Assembly: GCA_012510625.1 (NCBI GenBank) | Contig: JAAZHP010000185.1 | Location: 1-8,693 of the forward strand | DNA from: Bacillota bacterium | GTDB lineage: Bacteria; Bacillota; Dethiobacteria; DTU022 | DNA length: 8,693 bases | Reading direction: 5' to 3' | Shown here: positions 1 to 6,535 of the stretch, in pieces | How the letters are laid out: the number at the start of each line of letters is the position of its first letter | Position numbering within the stretch: the first letter of the stretch is position 1 | The notes under the pieces: model-generated | Seen by the model: only the letters and a program-made list of their open reading frames with translations | What the model was told of the DNA's origin: nothing | Database searches by the model: none | Program-made: the position numbers and the translations under genes

Positions 1-73
1 CAAATAGATATGCTTCCTTGCTAAATCCTCCGGCCCCTCTATTTCAAGTGATCTTTAATCATACCTAACACAT
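1..73. other. Sequence downstream of the anti-sigma gene
   Basis: No gene or clear terminator is seen. On the minus strand GGAGGATTT (about 26-34) resembles a ribosome-binding site, so another gene of the same operon may start beyond the window edge. Confidence 0.3.
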
Positions 74-1564
74 CTAATCGTCATCATCATAATCGCATTT
101 CCACTTAAAATCCAAATTGGAACCGTTATTGAATTTCACCTTGATCTCAAATTCTTCGTAAAAACCTTCCCAGCCGAACGCCGTCACAACCCGGTCCATA
201 ACCTCTTGCTTGTCCATGGAAGCGTTAAGGTCCAGCTTCTTCAAGATGGGGAGCAGATATTCAAGCGCGGCGGAGCCTTTCAACTCGGTTTTTTTACCAT
301 CACGGCTGCTTTCCATTTTGGCGGAGATTTCGCCATCTTCTTGCTCGATTTCTGCCTTCAGCTTGCGCTTATTAGATTCAATTTCCAGTTCAAACTTTCT
401 ATAGGGCAGCGCAGTCTCCCGTTCTTGATCCTGTTCCCGCTCCTTTTCTCTATCCCGTTCTCGCTCCCGCTGCGCCTCTTCCCCTTTGGCCTTACATTTA
501 AAGTCCATAAAGGATTTATCTGCGAATTTGATCTCGATCTTGAATTCTTGATAAGATCCCTCCCAGCCAAAAGCGGCCAGGACGCGATCGACAACCTCGT
601 TTTTATCCAGGGAAGCGCCGAGATCCAGCTCCTCCAGGATGGGGAGCAGGTATTCATATGCATCGGAATCTTTCAGCTGAATATGTTTCTGCCCTTTTTG
701 TTTGATCATCACTTTGGCGAGGTTGCCGAACTGTTTTTGCTTAAACTCTGCAAATAGCTCTCGCTCGCCTGATTTGATTTTCAGCTTGAATTTTAAGTAA
801 AGCAGTGCTTCCGTATCGTTCTCTGCCTGCTCCAGGGACCTGATAACTTCCTTGATTTCGTCTTCCGTCAGGTTTGCTTTTAACAGATCAACGTAGTCTG
901 CCGGTGTCAGCCCGAGCTCATCCAGGTAAGCAAAAAGCTCCTCGCTCAAGACAAAACTTTCCACCTGCACGATGATATTAAGCCGTATTAAATTTTCCTG
1001 CACCGTTTCTTTGGCCAGATTCGAAATTGCTGAAAGTTTATCCTGATCCGCATTGTCCGGGCCATGCACCATCATTGCCACCGTGCCCTCAGGCAGCAGA
1101 TAACCCTGTTCGTACAAAATGGATGTTATTTCCGCAAGGGCCTCGTCCAATTTTTTACCTTGCAGGTCGGAGATAGTGATAATCTCCACCCCGTCTTCAT
1201 TTTTCCCTTTAATGTCTATGACGGTATTATCATCGTCTAGAGTCATGGTTATTACCGGGTTAACCTGCAGGGTTAAGTTGGCCACGGCCTGGGGCGGAGA
1301 AAGCAGGGTCGATAAATATAGAACACCCAGCAACAAAAAGATTGACGGTATAACAATTGCCAGAGCCTTCTTCTTCAACTTGATCACCTCTACCAGTTTT
1401 CTGGGGGCTCTCGAGTAAAATTTGCCGGTTTCCCTTGTTTGCAAGTGTCTGCAGGTATAAAGCATCTCTCTGGTTTTTTTCTTGTGCGCCGGCATTTCCA
1501 CTTGCGGCAATGTTAAATTTTCCAGCATCTTTTTCATGTCATCATGATCATGATATCGGCTCAT
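74..1564 (-). CDS. RsgI-like membrane anti-sigma factor with two YusW-like domains
   Basis: Probable anti-sigma factor that holds the sigma factor encoded just upstream. I chose the ATG at 1564 (496 aa) because AAGGGG lies 8-10 nt before it. An in-frame GTG at 1615 would add 17 residues but has no ribosome-binding site and overlaps the sigma gene. Residue numbers here count from that GTG. Residues 18-80 are cytoplasmic and charged, with a motif like LPQVEMPAHKKKTRE. Residues 84-103 form a transmembrane helix. Residues 111-215 resemble the RsgI extracytoplasmic domain, including QVNPVI with Asn119-Pro120 (the self-cleavage bond in RsgI proteins) and the pattern VIDIKGKNEDG...DLQGKKLDEAL. Two homologous domains follow at about 270-376 and 405-506, sharing YLLPIL..LDL.AS.DK.EV.DRV..AFGWEG; they resemble YusW-like domains. 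An Arg/Glu-rich linker (381-400) separates them, and the C-terminus is a run of Asp. The canonical RsgI N-terminal domain is not recognisable. The sensed signal is unknown. Confidence 0.85.
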   Translation of the reverse strand: MSRYHDHDDMKKMLENLTLPQVEMPAHKKKTREMLYTCRHLQTRETGKFYSRAPRKLVEVIKLKKKALAIVIPSIFLLLGVLYLSTLLSPPQAVANLTLQVNPVITMTLDDDNTVIDIKGKNEDGVEIITISDLQGKKLDEALAEITSILYEQGYLLPEGTVAMMVHGPDNADQDKLSAISNLAKETVQENLIRLNIIVQVESFVLSEELFAYLDELGLTPADYVDLLKANLTEDEIKEVIRSLEQAENDTEALLYLKFKLKIKSGERELFAEFKQKQFGNLAKVMIKQKGQKHIQLKDSDAYEYLLPILEELDLGASLDKNEVVDRVLAAFGWEGSYQEFKIEIKFADKSFMDFKCKAKGEEAQRERERDREKEREQDQERETALPYRKFELEIESNKRKLKAEIEQEDGEISAKMESSRDGKKTELKGSAALEYLLPILKKLDLNASMDKQEVMDRVVTAFGWEGFYEEFEIKVKFNNGSNLDFKWKCDYDDDD

Positions 1565-1595
1565 TTTATCTCGCCCCTTAACCTTAATAATGGTT

Positions 1596-2195
1596 TTATT
1601 TAAAAAAGGTTGCACTATTTTTATCTTTTAGGATTATCTTTTTCAATTTTCGCAGGCCCCGATGAAGCAAGGATTTGACAGTACCCTCCGGCTTTCCAAC
1701 GATTAGCGCGATTTCACTGATTTTTTTTCCGGCAAAATAACGCAGTGTAATTACGTCTGCGTATCTGCCCGGAAGTTCTTTTATGGCCCGGCTGCAGAGC
1801 AGTAACTTTTCGTGCTTTTGAAGAGCGTTGTGGGCGGCCATGATTTCCTCTTCCAGATCATACTGTGAAACGGGATCAAAACCACGGGATTGCAAGTATT
1901 CCATCGAAAGCAAATTGCGAGGGGTCTTCCGGTAAAAAGCTGCAATTTCATGTATGCAGATTTTATAAAGCCAGGCCGAAAAAGAGACCCGTCTCCATTT
2001 GAAGCGGCCGATATTTTTTAATGCTTTGAAAAAGGTTTCTGCGGTTATATCCCGGGCATCTTCGACGTTGCCCGTACGGCGCAGGATGTAATTAAAGATC
2101 TGGTCATAATATTCTTCGAAAATTACTTCGAAAGCATTGATATCGGTTTGAGCCATTTCCACCAAAAGCCGTTCGTGCTCAAGTTCGGGGTTCAA
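1596..2195 (-). CDS. ECF-type RNA polymerase sigma factor
   Basis: Sigma-70-family factor of 199 aa, the usual ECF length, which directs RNA polymerase to a stress or envelope regulon. Region 2 spans about residues 23-92 (YDQIFNYILRRTGNVEDARDITAETF, then FSAWLYKICIHEIAAFYRK). Region 4 spans about 133-187, with helix-turn-helix-like PGRYADVITLRYFAGKKISEIA and GTVKSLLHRGLRKLKK. The start is TTG at 2195: GGAGGT lies 5 nt upstream and no in-frame ATG fits the N-terminal end of region 2. The anti-sigma gene begins 31 bp downstream, as is usual for ECF sigma/anti-sigma pairs, so the two are probably co-transcribed and the sigma factor released on a signal outside the cell. The target promoters cannot be read from this window. 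The pair is more AT-rich than the divergent operon. Confidence 0.95.
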   Translation of the reverse strand: MNPELEHERLLVEMAQTDINAFEVIFEEYYDQIFNYILRRTGNVEDARDITAETFFKALKNIGRFKWRRVSFSAWLYKICIHEIAAFYRKTPRNLLSMEYLQSRGFDPVSQYDLEEEIMAAHNALQKHEKLLLCSRAIKELPGRYADVITLRYFAGKKISEIALIVGKPEGTVKSLLHRGLRKLKKIILKDKNSATFFK

Positions 2196-2307
2196 TTCTT
2201 ACCTCCATAGGTTTAGGCCTATATTTCCAGATTTCGCGGATGCCGGATTTGTTCATTTCAGAGAGGAAGGTTTCGCCGATCTGCTGTTGTGACAATCCAT
2301 TCATCAT
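2179..2307 (-). CDS. Possible 42-aa upstream ORF (hypothetical)
   Basis: An open frame from ATG at 2307 (a second ATG follows directly) to TGA at 2179-2181. It encodes a peptide beginning MMNGLSQQQIGETF, with IREIWKYRPKPMEV further on. It overlaps the first 17 nt of the sigma gene in another frame and contains that gene's ribosome-binding site. The composition looks protein-like and it sits about 27 nt below a plausible promoter. It has no convincing ribosome-binding site of its own and I recognise no family. It could be a leader peptide coupled to sigma translation, a gene remnant, or a chance ORF. Confidence 0.3.
   Translation of the reverse strand: MMNGLSQQQIGETFLSEMNKSGIREIWKYRPKPMEVRIEPRT
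2201..2206 (-). promoter_or_regulatory. Ribosome-binding site fixing the TTG start of the sigma gene
   Basis: On the minus strand this reads GGAGGT, 5 nt before TTG at 2195. It lies inside a possible short upstream ORF (2179-2307), which could couple their translation. Confidence 0.85.
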
Positions 2308-2340
2308 GAAACATTCTTTTTAGTACGGAGGTCATGTTTA

Positions 2341-2370
2341 AGTTTAACACATTCAAGGCATTTCTGTCAG
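2341..2370 (-). promoter_or_regulatory. Candidate promoter for the sigma/anti-sigma operon
   Basis: On the minus strand, CTGACA (2370-2365) as -35 and TAAACT (2346-2341) as -10 are separated by 18 nt, a moderate match to the housekeeping consensus. An imperfect inverted repeat, TGTTTAAGTTTAACA (2335-2349), overlaps the -10 and could be an operator. Base composition alone could produce this. Confidence 0.3.
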
Positions 2371-2515
2371 TATCGGGGTCTGAAGTAGAAAAATAGATCT
2401 ATCCAATTATTTTGCAATGAGCAAAAAGTTCGCCGCAAATTAACTACATGGCAGGAATTTCGCCAAGGAGTGGCCAATTATTATATAAACACCAAAACTT
2501 AGATAAAAAATAACA
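2371..2515. other. AT-rich divergent intergenic stretch
   Basis: No gene of useful length is seen. It should hold the promoter for the plus-strand leader and transporter operon. TATTAT/TATAAA-like sequence at 2479-2489 is a possible -10, but no good -35 sits at the right distance, so no promoter is called. Confidence 0.4.
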
Positions 2516-2613
2516 TTCCTCCGAGCTGTTTCGACCTAAAGCCAAGAACGGCCATGGCGGGCAGACGGTAGGGTTTGAAAAGAAATTTTCAAGCCTCCCT
2601 TTTGGAAAGGAGG
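2516..2613 (+). ncRNA. Putative molybdenum/tungsten cofactor (Moco) riboswitch aptamer
   Basis: A structured leader upstream of the transporter operon. It resembles the E. coli moaA Moco-riboswitch leader as I remember it, in matching order: GGCC(A/G)TG (2550-2556), AGGG (2570-2573), a hairpin, then GCCTCCC (2593-2599) and TGGAAAGG (2603-2610). The hairpin 2571-2581/2586-2596 has 11 pairs, two of them G-U, capped by a GAAA tetraloop, which fits the GNRA stem of the Moco motif. CCTCC (2518-2522) can pair with GGAGG (2609-2613) to close the aptamer. Known Moco RNAs control genes for molybdate uptake, Moco synthesis and Moco enzymes. The downstream proteins carry molybdopterin-binding-like domains, which supports the call. 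I could not fold every helix, and Moco versus tungsten-cofactor specificity is open. Confidence 0.68.
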
Positions 2614-2625
2614 TAAGTTTACCTG

Positions 2626-2649
2626 AAACTGCCCTCCGGCAGTTTTTTT
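2626..2649 (+). terminator. Intrinsic terminator / riboswitch expression platform
   Basis: An 8-bp perfect stem, AAACTGCC (2626-2633) with GGCAGTTT (2638-2645), loop CTCC, with seven T residues at 2643-2649. No plus-strand gene lies upstream in the window, so it most likely attenuates the leader transcript. CCTCC (2633-2637), which is the last base of the ascending arm plus the loop, can pair with GGAGG (2609-2613). GGCGGGCAG (2556-2564) can also pair with 2629-2637 at eight of nine positions. Either pairing would act as an antiterminator. Confidence 0.85.
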
Positions 2650-2652
2650 AAG

Positions 2653-2683
2653 CCTGGTTGCCTCCTGGGGAGCCGGGTTTTTT
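2653..2683 (+). terminator. Probable second, tandem intrinsic terminator
   Basis: 2653-2662 and 2668-2677 form a stem with nine pairs (including G-U pairs) and one internal mismatch, followed by six T residues (2678-2683). It is weaker than the terminator just before it. It may tighten attenuation of the transporter operon or be incidental. Confidence 0.5.
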
Positions 2684-2687
2684 ATAT

Positions 2688-2701
2688 ATTCTGCGCAGAA
2701 T
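2688..2701. repeat. Perfect 14-bp palindrome
   Basis: ATTCTGCGCAGAAT is a perfect dyad between the terminators and the first structural gene. It could be an operator or a small RNA hairpin. I do not recognise it as the site of a known regulator. Confidence 0.4.
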
Positions 2702-2797
2702 GATTCAGTGTCAGGAGAGGAGGGGATGGCGGCGCCGGCTATTTAAATTCTGTTTTGTAGTTAAAGTCATGAAAACAAAAAAATGGGGGTGCTTTCA

Positions 2798-3790
2798 TTG
2801 GACAGAAAACATAAGATATTTTTCCTGGCGTTAACTCTCATTGGTTGTTTGCTGGTGGCGGCCTCCTGTGGCGGCAACGGCGAAAGCGCGGGCGAACCTG
2901 TTGAAATCGAGCTGGTTGATCGTGACGGCAACAGCCAAACCGTAGACCTGGCCTCGCTGGATGCGGTGACCGGTGAGGGCGGGTTTGTCAAATCAACGGG
3001 AACAGTGGTCGGGCCGGCTGAGGTAACCGGTCCGAAGCTGCTCGACATCCTGGATTTGATCGGCGGGATCACCGCGGAAGATGCCGTTAAGATCACGGCG
3101 GCGGACGGTTACGAGATGACGCTGACCTATGATCAGTGCAACGGGGACGTCATGACCTATAATCCGGACGGAGAGCCGCTCCAGGTAGGAGGGCTTGAGG
3201 CCATCGTCGCCCTGAAGAGTTCATCCGAAGAGCTTGTGGATAAAGGGCCCCGCATCGCTTTCATCAAGGATAAAGAAACCCTGAGCGACGGCCATTTCTG
3301 GATTAAGGATGTAGCTGTGATCAAGGTAGTCCCCGCGGTGGCCGAATGGGAGCTTATTCTCAGCGGGATCGAAGAGACGACCATCGATCGCTCCACTTTT
3401 GAAAGCATTGCCACCTGCGGCAGATCGACCCATCCGGGACAGGAATATGTCACTACCGCTAAAGACGGTTCCGAGGTTACCTATTTTGGGGTACCGCTCT
3501 GGGTACTCGTCTCCATGATCGATGGAGCCGATGATGAGCATTACCGCTTCAACCGCGAACTGGCCCAGAAAGGATATACCGTCCAGGTGATCGCGGCTGA
3601 CGGTTACACCGTGGAGCTTAGCTCGGAGGAAGTGGCTTATGTGGACGGCGTCTTCCTGGCTTACTTGAAGAACGATGAGCCGCTGGACGAAAACTCCGGA
3701 CCGGTGCAGCTGGTCGGCCCGGCCCTGCCCAGCAAACAGCATTCCGTGAAGCAGGTTGCCGAGATCAGACTGGTCAATATCCCCGAGTAG
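2798..3790 (+). CDS. Lipoprotein with two degenerate molybdopterin-binding-like domains
   Basis: Probable surface lipoprotein that may capture the ligand for the downstream transporter. I prefer the TTG start at 2798 (330 aa), because GGGGGTG (2785-2791) pairs well with the 16S rRNA tail 6 nt before it; an in-frame ATG at 2783 has no such site. Residue numbers count from that ATG. A signal peptide runs to the lipobox LVAASC, with Cys29 as the lipidated residue. Two homologous domains follow, about 38-184 and 186-333. Each has the oxidoreductase molybdopterin-binding pattern: a Gly/Pro-Leu helix start (VTGPKLLDIL; YFGVPLWVLV), a DGY strand (ITAADGYEMTL; VIAADGYTVEL), and a C-terminal xVKxVxxIxLV strand. 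The Cys that binds molybdenum in sulfite-oxidase-type enzymes is not at the expected place in either copy, so binding rather than catalysis is likely. This is the first gene of the operon; the phosphoesterase gene follows after 43 bp. Confidence 0.82.
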   Translation: MDRKHKIFFLALTLIGCLLVAASCGGNGESAGEPVEIELVDRDGNSQTVDLASLDAVTGEGGFVKSTGTVVGPAEVTGPKLLDILDLIGGITAEDAVKITAADGYEMTLTYDQCNGDVMTYNPDGEPLQVGGLEAIVALKSSSEELVDKGPRIAFIKDKETLSDGHFWIKDVAVIKVVPAVAEWELILSGIEETTIDRSTFESIATCGRSTHPGQEYVTTAKDGSEVTYFGVPLWVLVSMIDGADDEHYRFNRELAQKGYTVQVIAADGYTVELSSEEVAYVDGVFLAYLKNDEPLDENSGPVQLVGPALPSKQHSVKQVAEIRLVNIPE

Positions 3791-3833
3791 AGGGCCTGAC
3801 GCGCCCGAAAAAATCAATCAGGAGGTTCCAAAT

Positions 3834-5402
3834 ATGCCTGCCCTGCGCAAACGGCTTCTCCAAATGGTGATGATGGTCCTGCTGGCGGGCTTATCCGGCC
3901 TGTTGTCCTGCGCTCCGGCCCCGGCCGCGGTGGAAATTGCCGCCGACGGTGCGCTGCAGATCCCGGCGCGGGATAGCGAGATTCGCTTGCGGGCTTACCG
4001 CCCCGATGTCGAAATCATCCTGGCCTGGGAGGAAGAAGAGGGCGGCCCGATTCAAATAGTGGTGGAAAATATTGCCGCCTCTACGGAGGTGAAGGTGATA
4101 CCGGAGGCGGGACAACAGGCGGCCTCCTGCACAGTTGTGTCTGAAACGACGGCGTGCCTGGCACTTTCGTTGAAAGGAAGCGGCCGGCAGCGGCTTCTAT
4201 TAAGCCCTCCGGAGGAGGCTGCCGCTGGCACGCCCTTCTTTGCTGTGGTCGGGGACAGCCAGGGCCGCAATGAGGTCCTGGCCGAGGTTGTTAAAGCTGT
4301 AAACATGTACGAAGTTGACTTCCTGATCTGCCTGGGCGACCTGGTGGCATCGGGTACCGAAGAAGAGTACCGCGCTTTTCAGGAGACCATGGCGGAGCTT
4401 AACTGCCCCTACTATACCGTGTTGGGGAATCATGATATCAGGGGAGGCGGAGCCCTCTATTATCGCAGCCGGCTGGCCCCGGAAGAGTACTGCTTTGATT
4501 ACGGCGGTTTCCGCTTTGTTTTCCTTGACAGTTCATCGCTGGGCCTCTCTGATGCACAGCTTTCCTGGCTGCAGGAGAATTTGACCGGTGCTTCCCCGGG
4601 ATTTGTTTTTCTGCATGTTCCTCCCGTAGATCCCCGGGAGAAGGATCATGCCTTTTTGGACCCCGGCCAGGCGGAAGCCTTCGTGGAGATAGTCTCGCAT
4701 CCATCCAGCCGGGCGGAGGCGGTCTTCGCAGGACATATTCACATGTTTCATCACCGGGTCATTTCCGGAGTGCACTATGTGGTCAGTGGCGGCGGCGGCG
4801 CGCCGCTGTACGCCGCAGATGACGAGGGCGGCTACTATCATTTTGCTCTTTGCCGGCCGGCCGCGGAGGGGCTGCAGATAGAGCCGGTGAAAATTGATGC
4901 GCCGCCCCGCCCTGAAGAGCTGGTCGTCAACGGTCCCTCCGGCGACTGTATCTTTTCGCCGGAGGAACTGGACCAGTATGCCGTTATGGAGAAAGAGCTC
5001 TCTTTTCAAAATCAGCTGGGAAATTATGCCGGGGAAGGCCTTTACCGGGGGGTGCCGGTAAGCACTCTCATCGAGCAGGCCGGCGGGATGAAACCCGGCG
5101 ACACCCTGATGGTCTATGCCCTTGACGGTTATGCCCAGGCATTTGCTTATGAAAATGTTTACCCGGAAAGCTGCGTTTGGGAAGAGCGCCAGGGAATCAT
5201 GGCCCTGGCCGTAGAGTTCAACGGCCTGCCGGTTCCGGAGTGGCAGGAGGGTTACCGGATTGCCTTCTTCACGGAGGACGGAGTGTATGATAATGAAGAT
5301 TGTGCTCTCACTTCAGCCGAGGGGCAGGGGTGGCATCTTTATGAATCGGCCGGGGGCCGGTGGGTGAAAACGGTGGTTAGATTGGAGGTAATTTCAGAAT
5401 GA
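3834..5402 (+). CDS. Metallophosphoesterase lipoprotein with C-terminal molybdopterin-binding-like domain
   Basis: Exported phosphoesterase, 522 aa. The start is ATG at 3834, with AGGAGG 8 nt upstream; the frame is open further upstream but overlaps the previous gene. The signal peptide ends in LLSC with Cys26 lipidated. Residues about 35-125 form a beta-rich segment like those preceding calcineurin-type domains. The catalytic domain (about 134-350) shows the metal-binding motifs GDSQG (Asp141), GDL (Asp169), GNHD (198-201), FLHVPP (His261) and GHIH (300-303). The first motif has D-S-Q in place of D-x-H, a variant seen in exported members of the family. Residues about 361-520 repeat the pattern of the previous protein: LYRGVPVSTLIEQAGG, then ALDGYAQAF, then RWVKTVVRLEV. 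The stop overlaps the next start (ATGA), indicating translational coupling. It could remove a phosphate or nucleotide from a cofactor before import; the substrate is inference. Confidence 0.88.
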   Translation: MPALRKRLLQMVMMVLLAGLSGLLSCAPAPAAVEIAADGALQIPARDSEIRLRAYRPDVEIILAWEEEEGGPIQIVVENIAASTEVKVIPEAGQQAASCTVVSETTACLALSLKGSGRQRLLLSPPEEAAAGTPFFAVVGDSQGRNEVLAEVVKAVNMYEVDFLICLGDLVASGTEEEYRAFQETMAELNCPYYTVLGNHDIRGGGALYYRSRLAPEEYCFDYGGFRFVFLDSSSLGLSDAQLSWLQENLTGASPGFVFLHVPPVDPREKDHAFLDPGQAEAFVEIVSHPSSRAEAVFAGHIHMFHHRVISGVHYVVSGGGGAPLYAADDEGGYYHFALCRPAAEGLQIEPVKIDAPPRPEELVVNGPSGDCIFSPEELDQYAVMEKELSFQNQLGNYAGEGLYRGVPVSTLIEQAGGMKPGDTLMVYALDGYAQAFAYENVYPESCVWEERQGIMALAVEFNGLPVPEWQEGYRIAFFTEDGVYDNEDCALTSAEGQGWHLYESAGGRWVKTVVRLEVISE

Positions 5403-6493
5403 AACCGGTAGCAACGGAAAACGGCCGGCAGAGGAGATATTACTTTGCCAACCGTGATCTGCTGGTAATGGCCGTGTTGAGCGGTATCGGCGGGGTGCTG
5501 AGCACTTATGTCGGTTACCTGGGAAATTTGCTGAACCGTCTTTTTGGAGTCCCCTTCGGCGCCGGACAGTTTGTCGCCGGGCTGCATGTTTTCTGGATCA
5601 TCCTTGCGGCGGGGCTGGTCCGCCGGCCCGGCGCCGCCGCCATCGCCGGCCTTCTGAAAGGGGTGGTCGAGCTGCTTACCGGAAGCACCCACGGGATTGC
5701 CATCGTCCTGGTCTCCTTTGTCCAGGGGCTGGTGGTTGACCTGGTAATCCTGCTGATGCGGCGTCACGGTCCGGTGGCTTACTCCGTCGCCGGAGGACTA
5801 TCGGCAGCCTCCAATGTGATTGTCTTTCAGCTGCTTTACTTTTCAGGGGCGCCGCTGGGCTACATTCTCTTTATCTGCCTGCTCGCCCTGGTCTCCGGGT
5901 GCCTCTTTGCCGGGCTTTTTGTCTCCGGTGTGCTTGACCTGATTGACGAAGCGGGGCTGCTGCGCCTGAGATCCGGCCGGGATACCCGGGGGGCGGAAGC
6001 CGGCCGGTCTCAAGGTGACGCGGGGGAAAGGCGGCCGGCATGGGTAAAAATCATCGTAGTTTCCATACTAATTTTCGCTTTTTCAGCCGGGGCCATCTAT
6101 TACTACGCCGTGATCTTCGAGCCGCCCTGGAGCGGGCCGCAGTGCCGGGTCGAAGGAAAGGTTGAGCACGAGCTTTCCTTTTCGCTCTCCAGGTTTGCCT
6201 CTGTCGAGACCACGATCGAGGCCGAACTGAAGGGGCAGGTTACCTATGTGCCCCCGCAGGAATATACCGGCATCCCGGTAAAAGAGATCCTCAAGGAGGC
6301 CGCTCCCCTGCCGGAAGCAACCGCATTAAAGGTGATCGCCACCGACGGATACGAGGTCTCATTTGACCTTGCTGCGGTGATGGCTGACGATCTGATGATT
6401 TTGATCCAGGAAGATGACATGCTCCGGTTAATTGCCGGCAATTACGAGGGAGGCCACTGGGTCAAGATGGTCTCCCGCCTGAAGGTAGAATAA
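5399..6493 (+). CDS. YkoE-like ECF transporter S component with extracytoplasmic molybdopterin-binding-like domain
   Basis: Substrate-binding membrane subunit of an ECF transporter, 364 aa. The start is ATG at 5399, overlapping the upstream stop, with GGAGGT 9 nt before it. Residues about 20-182 have six hydrophobic segments and resemble the YkoE family (LSGIGGVLSTYVGYLGNLLNRLFGVP; GLLKGVVELLTGS). A basic linker (183-213) is probably cytoplasmic. A seventh helix (214-238) then leads outside to a small domain (about 246-363) with EYTGIPVKEIL, VIATDGYEVSF and HWVKMVSRLKV, the same pattern as in the two upstream lipoproteins. YkoE proteins normally lack such a domain. B. subtilis YkoE belongs to a thiamine/HMP-related system, but no thiamine-binding YkoF and no TPP riboswitch is seen here. 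The fused domain and leader suggest a molybdopterin-type ligand; this is inference. Confidence 0.85.
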   Translation: MKPVATENGRQRRYYFANRDLLVMAVLSGIGGVLSTYVGYLGNLLNRLFGVPFGAGQFVAGLHVFWIILAAGLVRRPGAAAIAGLLKGVVELLTGSTHGIAIVLVSFVQGLVVDLVILLMRRHGPVAYSVAGGLSAASNVIVFQLLYFSGAPLGYILFICLLALVSGCLFAGLFVSGVLDLIDEAGLLRLRSGRDTRGAEAGRSQGDAGERRPAWVKIIVVSILIFAFSAGAIYYYAVIFEPPWSGPQCRVEGKVEHELSFSLSRFASVETTIEAELKGQVTYVPPQEYTGIPVKEILKEAAPLPEATALKVIATDGYEVSFDLAAVMADDLMILIQEDDMLRLIAGNYEGGHWVKMVSRLKVE

Positions 6494-6535
6494 ATAAAAG
6501 CAGAACGAGTTCGAGTTGGGAAAGGATCGTCACAT

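Noticed and set aside
206..757. Plus-strand open frame of 183 codons opposite the anti-sigma gene
   Set aside because: Its Leu/Phe-rich product mirrors the Glu/Lys-rich repeats on the other strand; it is a shadow.
2334..2396. Plus-strand 20-codon ORF beginning MFKFNTF after GGAGGTC
   Set aside because: The ribosome-binding site is only about 2 nt from the ATG, the ORF is very short, and no family is recognised.
2594..2613. CCTCC/GGAGG local hairpin as an alternative fold, or AAAGGAGGT as a gene start signal
   Set aside because: No start codon follows at a usable distance, and the segment is better explained as the conserved 3' part of the aptamer.
2726..2746. Six-codon ORF (MAAPAI) directly after a GGAGAGGAGGGG tract
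   Set aside because: The spacing is too short for normal initiation and the peptide is too small to support as a leader peptide.
2308..2797. TPP, cobalamin or T-box leader, considered because YkoEDC systems relate to thiamine
   Set aside because: None of the conserved blocks of those elements that I know could be found; the leader matches the Moco pattern better.
3221..3817. Long minus-strand open frame opposite the first lipoprotein gene
   Set aside because: It is an antisense shadow of a well-supported gene, with no ribosome-binding site and no recognisable domain.
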